Shown here: positions 1 through 7,690 of the stretch, in pieces | Numbering within the stretch: position 1 is the stretch's first letter | How the letters are laid out: each line of letters begins with the position of its first letter | NCBI RefSeq assembly: GCF_011043625.1 | Contig: NZ_JAAKGT010000003.1 | Span: forward strand, 124,001-188,000 | DNA length: 64,000 nt | Origin: Caulobacter sp. 602-2 | GTDB lineage: Bacteria > Pseudomonadota > Alphaproteobacteria > Caulobacterales > Caulobacteraceae | Reading direction: 5' to 3' | Translations under genes and position numbers: made by a program | Notes under the pieces: model-generated | What the model saw: only the letters and a program-made list of their open reading frames with translations | What the model was told of the DNA's origin: nothing | Databases searched by the model: none

Positions 1-130
1 CCAGCTGGTCGAGGCTTCCTTGCGCGTCCGTCGCCTCGGCGACCAGGCCGCCCGCCTGCTCGCCCGCGACCTGGCCGCCTGGCCCGGCGTCAACTCGGCC
101 AGCGTGGAACACCAGTGGGTGCGGCCTTGA
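1..130 (+). CDS. C-terminal end of an unidentified protein (partial, ACT-like tail)
   Basis: Reading frame open from the window edge to a TGA at 128-130, 42 residues visible. The visible tail has a beta-alpha-beta look (SLRVRRLGDQAARLL then PGVNSASV) and resembles the end of the next gene (SIRLEIDDQGDDRAQVL then PAVRGVGH). This suggests a small ACT/ferredoxin-like fold and a possible paralogue. The stop overlaps the GTG start of the next frame, so the two are probably translationally coupled. Function cannot be assigned from the fragment. Confidence 0.55.
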   Translation, partial: QLVEASLRVRRLGDQAARLLARDLAAWPGVNSASVEHQWVRP

Positions 131-387
131 GCGACCTCAAACAGGACGACGAGAAACGCCGCCTCTTTCTCGTGACCGCTGAAGACACGCCCGACGCCCT
201 GATGCGGGTGCTGGGCGTGGCCAGCGTGCAGCAGGTGCGCCTGCGCGCCCTGACCGCCCACCCCGAGGGCGCCGACATCTCGATCCGCCTGGAGATCGAC
301 GACCAGGGCGACGACCGGGCCCAGGTCCTGGCCGCGCGCCTGTCGTCGGTGCCGGCGGTGCGGGGCGTGGGCCACGGCTGGCGCTGA
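115..387 (+). CDS. Small ACT-domain-like protein
   Basis: A 90-residue protein starting at a GTG that overlaps the upstream stop by 16 bases. After about 10 residues the segment RRLFLVTAEDTPDALMRVLG, then VRLRALTAH and ISIRLEI, has the alternating strand-helix pattern of single ACT domains, as in regulatory small subunits of amino-acid enzymes. No catalytic residues are visible. ACT domains usually bind an amino acid and control a partner enzyme; the partner is probably encoded upstream, outside the window. It could instead start a few codons later. The fold call is inference from pattern; the reading frame is well supported. Confidence 0.6.
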   Translation: MGAALSDLKQDDEKRRLFLVTAEDTPDALMRVLGVASVQQVRLRALTAHPEGADISIRLEIDDQGDDRAQVLAARLSSVPAVRGVGHGWR

Positions 388-448
388 TCGCCTCCATCCT
401 TTCGCCGCCCGGCTTCGTACCTATGTCGAGCTTCTGAAAGGACCGCCC

Positions 449-1039
449 ATGATCCGTCGCCTCGTCATCGCCCTGGCCCTGCTGGCCGCGCCCCTGGCCG
501 CCCTGCCGTCCGCGGCCCTCGCCGCCACCAAGACCGCCGTCTTCGCCGGCGGCTGCTTCTGGTGCATGGAAAACGACATGCGCGGCATTCCGGGCGTCGT
601 GAAGGTCGAGAGCGGCTACACCGGCGGCCACGTGAAGAACCCGACCTACCGCGACGTGACCAGCGAACGCAGCGGCCACTACGAGGCCGTCCGCGTCACC
701 TATGATCCGGCCAAGATCGAGTACGCCTTCCTGCTGTCGCGCTACTGGAAGCTGGTGGACCCCACCGACGACGGCGGCCAGTTCTGCGACCGCGGCCCCT
801 CCTATCGCCCCGCCGTCTTCGTCGACGCCGAGCAGCGCCCCGCCGCCGAGCGCTCGCGCGCCCTTGCCGCCCAGCGCCTGAAGACCGGTACGATGAAGGC
901 CCAGATCCTGCCGCTGCAGACCTTCTGGCCGGCCGAGCCCTATCACCGCGACTACGCCAAGAACAATTCGGTCGAGTACCACCTCTACCGCACCGGCTGC
1001 GGCCGGGATCGGCGCCTGGCGCAGGTGTGGGGGAAGTAG
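449..1039 (+). CDS. msrA: Secreted peptide-methionine (S)-S-oxide reductase MsrA
   Basis: 196 residues. MsrA reduces the S form of methionine sulfoxide in proteins and free methionine. Residues 1-25 are a typical Sec signal peptide ending ALAA, so this copy should act in the periplasm. The catalytic motif GGCFWC lies at residues 34-39 with nucleophile Cys36. Other family marks are GYTGG, the GxFxDxGxxYR segment (GQFCDRGPSYRPAVF) and YHRDYAKN. Cys in the tail (GCGRDRR) could be the resolving cysteine. The ATG is preceded by AAAGGA. It looks monocistronic, with a palindromic repeat directly downstream that may end transcription. Confidence 0.93.
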   Translation: MIRRLVIALALLAAPLAALPSAALAATKTAVFAGGCFWCMENDMRGIPGVVKVESGYTGGHVKNPTYRDVTSERSGHYEAVRVTYDPAKIEYAFLLSRYWKLVDPTDDGGQFCDRGPSYRPAVFVDAEQRPAAERSRALAAQRLKTGTMKAQILPLQTFWPAEPYHRDYAKNNSVEYHLYRTGCGRDRRLAQVWGK

Positions 1040-1044
1040 AATGC

Positions 1045-1178
1045 GACCCTCCCCCTGAAGGGGGAGGTGGCCCGTAGGGCCGGAGGGGGAAGTTCCTGAT
1101 GAACCGGCGACAGCCCCAGCCCTCGTAATGTCTTCCCCCTCAGTCGCTCCGCGACAGCTCCCCCTTCAGGGGGAGCAT
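1045..1178. repeat. CTCCCCC-type paired palindromic repeat, copy 1
   Basis: Two short palindromes of the form CTCCCCCT-gaag-GGGGGAG, one at each end, enclose inverted halves (GGAGGGGGAAG and CTTCCCCCTCAG), so the whole unit can fold into a large cruciform. Similar units occur near 2656, 8957, 30716, 32581 and 59455, and a half unit near 24580. All lie between genes or at gene edges. Placed between msrA and the first DUF4139 gene, it may act as a terminator or mRNA stabiliser; that role is inferred. Confidence 0.85.
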
Positions 1179-1260
1179 TATAAATTACAGACCTAATCTC
1201 TCGACATTCCCTCGCGCGCGTGAAAACGTGGCTGCAACGATAGAGGGAGACGCCGCGCCG

Positions 1261-2631
1261 ATGTTTCGCGCCGCTTTGTTCGCCACCGCCTGCGTGGCCG
1301 CCGCTTCCGCAGCCCCCTTCCAGATGGCGATCGCCCAACCTTCTCCGAAGGTCTCGGTCACCATCTACAACAGCAACCTGGCGCTCGTTCAGGACCAGCG
1401 GACGATCGACGTCGCCGCCGGCCGCCAGCGGCTGGAGTTCAAGGACGTCTCGGCCGCCATCCGCCCCGAGACCGTCAGCCTGTCCTCGCCCAACCTGGCC
1501 GTGGTCGAGCAGAACTTCGACTACGACCTGCTGACCCCCGACAAGCTGATGGAGAAGGCGGTCGGCCGGCAGATCAAGATCATCCGCACCAATCCCGGCG
1601 ATGGCAAGGAAACCACCGAGACCGCCACCGTCCTGGCCGCCAACGAGGGCGTGGTGCTGAAGATCGGCGACCGCATCGAGGTGCTGCGCGACGACGGCGT
1701 GCCCACCCGGGTGATCTTCGACAAGGTGCCCGAGACCCTGCGCGCCCGCCCGACCCTGTCGGTGACGGTCAACGCCGACAAGGCCGGCCCCACGCCGGTG
1801 ACGCTGAACTACCTGACCTCGGGCCTGTCGTGGTCGGCCGACTATGTCGCCCTGTTCGACGAGAAGAAGGGCGCGCTGGACCTGCAGGGCTGGATCACCC
1901 TGCAGAACAACTCCGGCACGGCCTTCGAGAACGCCCAGACCCAGCTGGTGGCGGGCAACGTCAACCAGTTCAACGGCGGCTACAACGGCGGCGCGACCTC
2001 GGCCGGGACCGAAGGCAGCGACCGCGAGCGCATCGCCGACTACTACATCTATCCCCTGCCCGAGCGGACCACGATCGCCTCCAACCAGAGCAAGCAGGTC
2101 GGCTTCCTCAGCGCCCAGGGCGTGGCGGCCAAGAAGGTCTACGAGGTGCGCGAGTACGGCTTCTCCAGCGACGCCAACCCGCAGAAGGCGATCACCGCCA
2201 TCCAGTTCAGCAATTCGAAGCTCAAGGGCCTGGGCGACCAGCTGCCGGCCGGGACCATGCGCGTCTACATGCGCGACCAGGCCGGCGATCCCAAGTTCAT
2301 CGGCGAGAACAACATCGGCCACACCTCGGCCGGTTCGGAACTGTCGATCAAGACCGGCGAGGCCTTCGACGTCTCCAGCCAGGCGACCCTGGTCTCGCAG
2401 GAGAAGATCTCCAAGACCCGCTCGCGCTACGTCATGAAGTACCTGGTGCGCAACGCGCGCCCCGAGGCGGTGACGGTCGAGCTGCGCCAGGCCGGCCTGT
2501 GGCGCGACGGCAAGGTCACCGACGAGAGCCTGCCCAGCCGCCGCATCGACGCCCGCACCCTGGCCTGGAGCGTGCCCGTGCCCGCCAACGGCGAGACCAT
2601 CCTGACCTTCACGGTGGACAACGGCTGGTGA
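1261..2631 (+). CDS. Secreted DUF4139 domain protein, first of a tandem pair
   Basis: 456 residues. I place the start at the ATG at 1261, which has a good GAGGGA ribosome site and begins a Sec signal peptide (MFRAALFATACVAAASAAP, cleaved near AIAQP). A GTG 33 bases upstream is possible but would spoil the signal peptide. The remainder matches the DUF4139 / mucoidy-inhibitor A type family: early VTIYNSNLALV, a central LNYLTSGLSWSADYVALF and a beta-rich C-terminal half ending ILTFTVDNGW. The biochemical role of the family is not settled; an exported envelope protein is the safe statement. The next gene is a diverged paralogue. Confidence 0.8.
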   Translation: MFRAALFATACVAAASAAPFQMAIAQPSPKVSVTIYNSNLALVQDQRTIDVAAGRQRLEFKDVSAAIRPETVSLSSPNLAVVEQNFDYDLLTPDKLMEKAVGRQIKIIRTNPGDGKETTETATVLAANEGVVLKIGDRIEVLRDDGVPTRVIFDKVPETLRARPTLSVTVNADKAGPTPVTLNYLTSGLSWSADYVALFDEKKGALDLQGWITLQNNSGTAFENAQTQLVAGNVNQFNGGYNGGATSAGTEGSDRERIADYYIYPLPERTTIASNQSKQVGFLSAQGVAAKKVYEVREYGFSSDANPQKAITAIQFSNSKLKGLGDQLPAGTMRVYMRDQAGDPKFIGENNIGHTSAGSELSIKTGEAFDVSSQATLVSQEKISKTRSRYVMKYLVRNARPEAVTVELRQAGLWRDGKVTDESLPSRRIDARTLAWSVPVPANGETILTFTVDNGW

Positions 2632-2655
2632 TCCCGAACCCGATCCGCAGGGAAC

Positions 2656-2766
2656 CTCCCCCTGTGGGGGAGGTGTCGCCGAAGGCGACGGTGGGGGGAA
2701 TGACTGCAGGCCCTGCCACGCCCCCCACCGGTCGCTGCGCGACCGCCTCCCCCACGGGGGGAGGTT
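2656..2766. repeat. CTCCCCC-type paired palindromic repeat, copy 2
   Basis: ACCTCCCCCTGTGGGGGAGGT at the left and CTCCCCCACGGGGGGAGGTTCC at the right, with inner hairpins GTCGCCGAAGGCGAC and GTCGCTGCGCGAC. It fills the gap between the two DUF4139 genes. Its right arm contains the GGGGGAGG that is the only good Shine-Dalgarno sequence for the GTG start at 2775, so the repeat has probably been taken over as a translation signal for the second gene. Confidence 0.85.
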
Positions 2767-2774
2767 CCTGGGTC

Positions 2775-4373
2775 GTGCGCTCCGCCCTCGCCGCCCTCGC
2801 CCTGCTCTGCGCGCCCCTCGCCGCCCCTGGCGCCGCCCGCGCGGACGTCGTCGCCTCGCCCGCACCGGAGGCCGTGGCCGTCACTCTCTATCGGGACGGC
2901 CAGGGGCCGGTGCAGAAGCTGTCGCCGTGGGAGCGCCAGCAGGCCTTCGAGAAAGGCCTGGTCATGGTCAGCGAGACCCGCACGGTCGACCTGCCGGCCG
3001 GTCGCCACACCCTGCGCTTCGACGGGGTGGCCGAGGGCCTGATCGCACAGAGCGCGGCCATCGAGGGCCTGCCCTCCGGCGCGGTCGAGCGCAATTACGA
3101 CTACGCCCTGCTCAGCCCCGGAACCTTGGTCGAGCGCTCGCTGGGCAAGCCGGTCAAGGTGGTCCGCACCAACCGCGAGACCGGCCGCCAGTCCAGCGTC
3201 GAGGCCACCCTCGTGCAGGGGCCGTCCGGCCTGATGGTGCGGACCGCCGACGGCGTCGAGGCGCTGGGCTGCTCGGGCGGCGCCGAGCGCCTGGTCTTCG
3301 ACCGCGCGCCCGACGGCCTGTCCAGCAAGCCCGCCCTGTCGGCCGTGATCGACGTGCCGATGGCCGGGCGCTACGAACTGACCCTGACCTACCTGGCGAT
3401 CGGCCTGAACTGGCAGGCCGACTACGTCGCCACCCTCAACCCGGACGGCCAGACGCTGGACCTGCTGGGCTGGCTGACCCTGATGAACAGCTCAGGCTCG
3501 ACCTTCGCCGACGCCCCCACCCAGCTGGTGGCCGGCAAGCTGTCGCGCGTGCCCACCAGGATCGTCCGCCCGCGCGTGGTTCCCGTGCGTCGCGACTGCT
3601 GGCCGATGGACACCACGACCCACGGCGAGGCGGCCGAGATGGACGTCGGCGGCATGCCGGCCATGATGGCCCCGCCACCCCCTCCGCCACCGCCGCCTCC
3701 CCCGCCGCCGCCCGCGCCCGTGGCCATGGGCTACTCGGCCAATCGCGTGGCCTTGGCCGAGCAGTCGGACCTGGGCGACTACAAGCTCTACACCCTGCCC
3801 GAGCGGGTGACGGTCGCGGCGCGGCAGACCAAGCAGATGGCCTTTCTCGACGAGAAGGGCGTGCGCTACCAGCGCCTCTACGTCGTGCCGGTCTCGCCCT
3901 GGACCGACTACGCCAAGGAGCAGCAGATCGCCGCGCCGCAGGTCGTGCTGCGCCTGGAGAACAAGAAGACCGAAGGCCTGGGCAAGCCCCTGCCCTCGGG
4001 CGCCCTGTCGGTGATGGAGACGGTCGGCGGCGTGCCCGCCTTCGCCGGCGAACAGGCCGTGCGCGACGTCGCCGTCGGCGAGCCCGCCGACCTGATGATC
4101 GGCCGCGGCATGGACGTTCGCGCCCGCCCCCGCCTGGTGGAGGACAAGCGCGCCAACAAGACGACGGTGCGACGGACCTACGAGGTCGACCTGGCCAACA
4201 GCAAGTCGATCCCCGTCACCTTCGAGATCCGCCACGACCCCAGCATCCAGTTCTTCAAGGTGGTGTCCGAGCCCCTCAAGCACGACATCCGCCAGGGCCA
4301 GGTCGCCTGGCGCGTGACGCTGAAGCCGGGCGAGAGCCGGGTCTTCCGCTACGCCGTCCGGCACGCGGGCTGA
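2775..4373 (+). CDS. Secreted DUF4139 domain protein with a polyproline linker, second of the pair
   Basis: 532 residues from a GTG at 2775, chosen because a clean signal peptide begins there (VVRSALAALALLCAPLAAP, cleavage near ARADVVA) and GGAGG lies 10 bases upstream. An in-frame ATG at 2700 would put translated repeat sequence ahead of the signal. The protein parallels its neighbour (LTYLAIGLNWQADYVATLN, LPERVTVAARQTKQMAFL) but carries an inserted low-complexity stretch with 14 consecutive prolines at residues 300-313, which should need EF-P for efficient translation. Probably envelope-located and co-transcribed with the first paralogue. Family function is unknown. Confidence 0.78.
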   Translation: MRSALAALALLCAPLAAPGAARADVVASPAPEAVAVTLYRDGQGPVQKLSPWERQQAFEKGLVMVSETRTVDLPAGRHTLRFDGVAEGLIAQSAAIEGLPSGAVERNYDYALLSPGTLVERSLGKPVKVVRTNRETGRQSSVEATLVQGPSGLMVRTADGVEALGCSGGAERLVFDRAPDGLSSKPALSAVIDVPMAGRYELTLTYLAIGLNWQADYVATLNPDGQTLDLLGWLTLMNSSGSTFADAPTQLVAGKLSRVPTRIVRPRVVPVRRDCWPMDTTTHGEAAEMDVGGMPAMMAPPPPPPPPPPPPPPAPVAMGYSANRVALAEQSDLGDYKLYTLPERVTVAARQTKQMAFLDEKGVRYQRLYVVPVSPWTDYAKEQQIAAPQVVLRLENKKTEGLGKPLPSGALSVMETVGGVPAFAGEQAVRDVAVGEPADLMIGRGMDVRARPRLVEDKRANKTTVRRTYEVDLANSKSIPVTFEIRHDPSIQFFKVVSEPLKHDIRQGQVAWRVTLKPGESRVFRYAVRHAG

Positions 4374-4383
4374 GACCACGAAA

Positions 4384-4414
4384 AAGGGCCCCGCTCCGGT
4401 CGGAGGGGGCCCTT
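4384..4414 (+). terminator. Intrinsic terminator-like hairpin after the DUF4139 pair
   Basis: AAGGGCCCC, then a short loop region, then GGGGCCCTT just after the stop at 4371-4373. The stem is GC-rich but the following tract is only TTCTAT. It lies in the convergent gap between the DUF4139 gene and eipA, so it could serve both directions (A-run upstream gives U's on the minus strand). Confidence 0.7.
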
Positions 4415-4436
4415 CTATCCGTCGAGGCCGATCGCC

Positions 4437-5051
4437 TCAGAACGGCAGGATGTTGCGCTGGCGGCTGTAGGCCAGGTAGCCGATGTTGGCGCCCAGGCGC
4501 AGGCCGACGCCCGCGCGGATCGGGGCCAGGACGATGGTGTCGGCCTTCTGGTAGTTCACGCCCAGGCCGCCCACGAGATAGGCGCTGCCCTCGACGCCGG
4601 GGAAGCGGCGGAAGATGGCGTCCGGGTACTGCAGGTTATAGCAGAGGGTGAAGACGCGGCTGGCGTTGCCGCCCCAGTCCCAGCCCACCGACGGGCCCTG
4701 CCAGTACACTTCCTGGGTGGGACGGTCCTTCATGTAGAGCAGGCCGCGGCCATAGCGCAGGCCCACGGCGATGGCGCCCGAGCCTTCCTCGCCGGCCACG
4801 TAGCCGGTGGGCTGGCCGCGCTCGCGGAAGATCCGCTCGATCGCAGCCCCGGCGCTTTCGGCCGTCACGCCCAGGAAGTCGGACGTGGCGCGGACCATCT
4901 CGTCGGCCGAGTAGGTGGCCGCCGCGCCCGTATCGTAGGCCGGTCCGTTCGGATCGGGATTGCGCGGCTGGGAGGTGCTGGCGCAGGCGCCGAGACCAAC
5001 GGAGGTCAGGCCCGAGGCCATGCCGGAGAGGATCAGCGAGCGGCGGTCCAT
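4437..5051 (-). CDS. eipA: EipA-like envelope integrity protein (DUF1134)
   Basis: 204 residues from the ATG at 5051 (GAGAAAG ribosome site); an upstream in-frame start would only add unrelated sequence. The N-terminus is a signal sequence ending in LGACAS, a possible lipobox with Cys23, so it may be a lipoprotein. The body matches DUF1134: YSADEMVRATSDFLG, repeated glycine-rich strands such as GSGAIAVGLRYGRG and VGWDWGGNASRVF, ending YLAYSRQRNILPF. The family includes EipA of Brucella, a small periplasmic beta-barrel protein needed for envelope integrity. It lies on the same strand as murG, 220 bases downstream of it. Confidence 0.82.
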   Translation of the reverse strand: MDRRSLILSGMASGLTSVGLGACASTSQPRNPDPNGPAYDTGAAATYSADEMVRATSDFLGVTAESAGAAIERIFRERGQPTGYVAGEEGSGAIAVGLRYGRGLLYMKDRPTQEVYWQGPSVGWDWGGNASRVFTLCYNLQYPDAIFRRFPGVEGSAYLVGGLGVNYQKADTIVLAPIRAGVGLRLGANIGYLAYSRQRNILPF

Positions 5052-5071
5052 GTGTCTTTCTCGCAAGTCTA

Positions 5072-5177
5072 GAGCGTGACAGCCGAAAGTGTCGGCGGTT
5101 TTGGCGACCGCCACGCTCTCATGCTTCATTTAGAGACCGCCTGTCTGCTCCTGGCTGGCCAGGAACAGGCGGGCTCT
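5072..5177. repeat. Bipartite GAGCGTG / AGGCGGGCTCTA palindromic element, copy 1
   Basis: Two adjacent hairpins: GAGCGTG at 5072-5078 pairs with CACGCTC at 5112-5118, and AGAGACCGCCTGT (5132 on) pairs with ACAGGCGGGCTCT ending 5177, with an inner CCTGG/CCAGG stem. The same two-part design recurs at 57689-57764, with a nearly identical right end (GGAAACAGGCAGGCTCTA there). It sits in the gap between murG and eipA. Confidence 0.6.
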
Positions 5178-5270
5178 ACGTGTCGACACTGTCACAGGCT
5201 TTCATGTCGGGTTTGGGGCGCGTTGCTTAACGGGCAGTTAAGCATGTTGCGCGCACCCGGCCCGCCAGAC

Positions 5271-6359
5271 TCAACGCGCGGTGCGCTCCACAAGGTCCGC
5301 CAGGTGCTCGGCCGCGTCGGGCACGGCCACCGAGCGCGCACCCTTGGCCATGCGGGCCAGCCGGTCGGGGCTCTTGAGCAGGGCGTTCAGGGCACCGGCC
5401 AGAGCGTCGACGGTCAACTCGTCCTCCAGGCACACGGCCGCGCCGCCCGCCTCTTCCAGGAGCTTGGCGTTGAAGCGCTGGTGATCGTCGGCAGCGATCT
5501 TCAGCGGCACCAGGATCGACGGACGGCCGGCCACGGCCAGCTCGCAGCAGGTCGACGAGCCGGCCCGGCCGACGACGATGTGGCTCTGGCGCAGGCGCCC
5601 GGCCATGTCGCGGAAGAACGGCGCGACCTCGCAGTCGACCATGGCGTTGCGATAGATCTTGCGGGCGTGCTCCATGCTCTCGGCCCGGGCCTGCTGGAAC
5701 ACCTTCATGCGGCCGCGCATCTCTTCGGGCAGCTTGGCGATAGCCTCGGGCACCAGTTCCGACAGCAGGCGCGCGCCCTGGCTGCCGCCGGTGACGAGAA
5801 TGCGCAGCTGCACCTCGGGCGGCAGGTAGGCGACCTGAGCCAGGTCGCGGATCTCCGGACGCACCGGGCTGCCGACCACGTGGGCGCGGGCCTTCACGGC
5901 CGGCTTGGCCATCTGCAGAGTCGGGAAGGCGCAGGCCACCTCGGTGACGTAGGGGGCCAGGAAGCGGTTCACCCGGCCCAGCACCGCGTTCTGCTCGTGA
6001 ATGACGGTGGGGCGCTTTTCCAGCAGCGCCGCCAGCAGCGCCGGCAGGGCCGGATAGCCGCCGAAGCCGACCACCACCGACGGGTTCAGCCGCGCGAAGG
6101 CCTGCTTGGCCTGCAGCACGCCTTGCGTGACGGCGACGCCGGCCTTGATCATGCCGATCGGGTCGCCGGCCTTGGCGGTGGCGGCCGACAGGGCCAGCCG
6201 CTCCTGGGCGGGGAACTTGTCGGCGTAGAACGCGCCGCGCTCGTCGGTGGCCAGCACCACGCGCCAGCCGCGGCCGATCAGGGCTTCCGACAGCGCCTGG
6301 GCGGGGAACATGTGGCCGCCGGTGCCCCCGGCGGCGACGATCGCCAGCTTGCCGCTCAT
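5271..6359 (-). CDS. murG: MurG, UDP-GlcNAc : lipid I N-acetylglucosaminyltransferase
   Basis: 362 residues. MurG adds GlcNAc to undecaprenyl-pyrophosphoryl-MurNAc-pentapeptide to make lipid II on the inner face of the cytoplasmic membrane. The start at 6359 gives MSGKLAIVAAGGTGGHMFPA, with the GGTGGH donor/acceptor loop at residues 11-16. Further marks are HEQNAVLGRVNR, VTGGSQGAR (second glycine loop) and VGRAGSSTCCELAVAGRPSILVPL, the UDP-GlcNAc site. It lies 77 bases after ftsW in the dcw cluster. Unusually, murC does not follow it in this window. Confidence 0.96.
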   Translation of the reverse strand: MSGKLAIVAAGGTGGHMFPAQALSEALIGRGWRVVLATDERGAFYADKFPAQERLALSAATAKAGDPIGMIKAGVAVTQGVLQAKQAFARLNPSVVVGFGGYPALPALLAALLEKRPTVIHEQNAVLGRVNRFLAPYVTEVACAFPTLQMAKPAVKARAHVVGSPVRPEIRDLAQVAYLPPEVQLRILVTGGSQGARLLSELVPEAIAKLPEEMRGRMKVFQQARAESMEHARKIYRNAMVDCEVAPFFRDMAGRLRQSHIVVGRAGSSTCCELAVAGRPSILVPLKIAADDHQRFNAKLLEEAGGAAVCLEDELTVDALAGALNALLKSPDRLARMAKGARSVAVPDAAEHLADLVERTAR

Positions 6360-6436
6360 CACGCCAGATCCGCCGCACGCACGGCGCAAGCCGGGAAGGT
6401 GTTACGCAACTGCAGTCTCCCTAACCCCGAGAGCCT

Positions 6437-7609
6437 TCAGTCGAAGGCGCCGGTCTGGCCGAACGGTCCGCCGCCGCCATAGGACCCGGGCCGCTTGCGC
6501 GTCAGCGCCAGCGCCATACCCAGGGTGAGCCCCATGGCCAGCATCGACGAGCCGCCGTAGCTGATGAACGGTAGGGTCATGCCCTTGGTCGGGATCATGT
6601 TCAAGTTCACAGCGACATTGATGAACGTCTGCTGGCCCAGGAGGACGAAAAGGCCGGCCGAAGCGACCTGCTCGAAGGGGTCGGCCAGCTTCATCGACTT
6701 GTAGAGCCCGCGCACCACGATGAAGGCGAACAGGCTGATCAGGGCCAGCGAGAAGACGAGGCCGTACTCCTCGGCGGCGACCGAATAGATGAAGTCGGTG
6801 TGCAGGTCGGGCACGTGGCGCTTCATGACGCCCTCGCCCGGGCCGCGCCCGAACAGGCCGCCGGCGTGGATGGCCTCGGCCGCGCGGGTCACCTGGTGGG
6901 TGTCGGCCTGGTCGGGGCTGAGGAACTTCTGCACGCGGGCGTGCACGTGGTCGAACAGGAAGTAGGTCGAGGCAAGGCCGCCCAGCGCCACCGCGCCCAG
7001 GCCCATGATCCACGAGATCGGCACCCCGGCCATCCAGAACGCCGCGCCGAAGGCGATGGTGATCAGCACGGTCTGGCCGACGTCGGGCTGCATCAGCAGC
7101 AGGGCCACGGCGATGAAATAGAGGCCGAAGGCGATCGACACACCCGGCACGCCCTCGCCCTTCTGGCCCTCGGCGAACATCCACGAGACCAGGATGATCA
7201 GGGCCGGCTTCATGAACTCCGACGGCTGGAAGGTGAAGCCGCCGATCATCAGCCAGCGGGCCGCGCCCTTGGCGCTGTGGCCGATGAACGGCAGGGCCGC
7301 CATGACGCCGATCGCGACGATGTAGATGAAGAACGCCGCCCGCCGGATGCCCTTGGGGCTGAGCATCGACACCGCCAGCACGATGGTCGCCGCGCCGACG
7401 CCGAACACCAGCTGGCGAATGGCGAAGTGGAACTGGTCGTCGATGCCGATCCGCTGGGCCGCGGCCGGGCTGGAGGCGAACGACAGCAGGACGCCCACGG
7501 TGACCAGGATGGCGGTCGCGCCCAAGAGCCAGCGATCGGTCGTCCACCACCACACCCCGAGGGGCGAGCGGTCGGTCCGGGCGAAGGCGTGGGCGGTCTG
7601 CTGGCGCAT
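6437..7609 (-). CDS. ftsW: FtsW, division-specific SEDS peptidoglycan polymerase
   Basis: 390 residues with about ten hydrophobic segments. FtsW polymerises lipid II at the division septum together with the transpeptidase FtsI, which is encoded in the same cluster. Diagnostic SEDS sequence includes GHSAKGAARWLMIGGFTFQPSEF, MQPDVGQT and the C-terminal FISYGGSSMLAMGLTLGMALAL region. The tail is short and glycine-rich. Start ATG at 7609. A TTAACC half-site, as in CtrA sites, lies about 25 bases upstream at 7633-7638; a second half is not convincing, so CtrA control is only a suggestion. Confidence 0.95.
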   Translation of the reverse strand: MRQQTAHAFARTDRSPLGVWWWTTDRWLLGATAILVTVGVLLSFASSPAAAQRIGIDDQFHFAIRQLVFGVGAATIVLAVSMLSPKGIRRAAFFIYIVAIGVMAALPFIGHSAKGAARWLMIGGFTFQPSEFMKPALIILVSWMFAEGQKGEGVPGVSIAFGLYFIAVALLLMQPDVGQTVLITIAFGAAFWMAGVPISWIMGLGAVALGGLASTYFLFDHVHARVQKFLSPDQADTHQVTRAAEAIHAGGLFGRGPGEGVMKRHVPDLHTDFIYSVAAEEYGLVFSLALISLFAFIVVRGLYKSMKLADPFEQVASAGLFVLLGQQTFINVAVNLNMIPTKGMTLPFISYGGSSMLAMGLTLGMALALTRKRPGSYGGGGPFGQTGAFD

Positions 7610-7690
7610 GGGGGCGAGAGTCGGGCGTTACGGTTAATCGAGTCTTGCCGCCGGCCGCGACCAAATCACGGCCGGCGCGATTTTTCCCCG

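Noticed and set aside
1830-2774. Open frame continuing upstream of the second DUF4139 gene into the first
   Set aside because: The part before 2700 is Arg/Pro-rich out-of-frame translation of the first gene and the part from 2700 to 2774 is repeat sequence; the signal peptide begins at 2775.
985-2865. Very long open frame on the minus strand opposite the first DUF4139 gene
   Set aside because: Low-complexity Arg/Gly/Leu translation, no ribosome site, mirrors codon bias of the real plus-strand gene; typical of high-GC shadow frames. The same holds for the long opposite-strand frames over murF, murE, ftsI, carA, serA and flgI.
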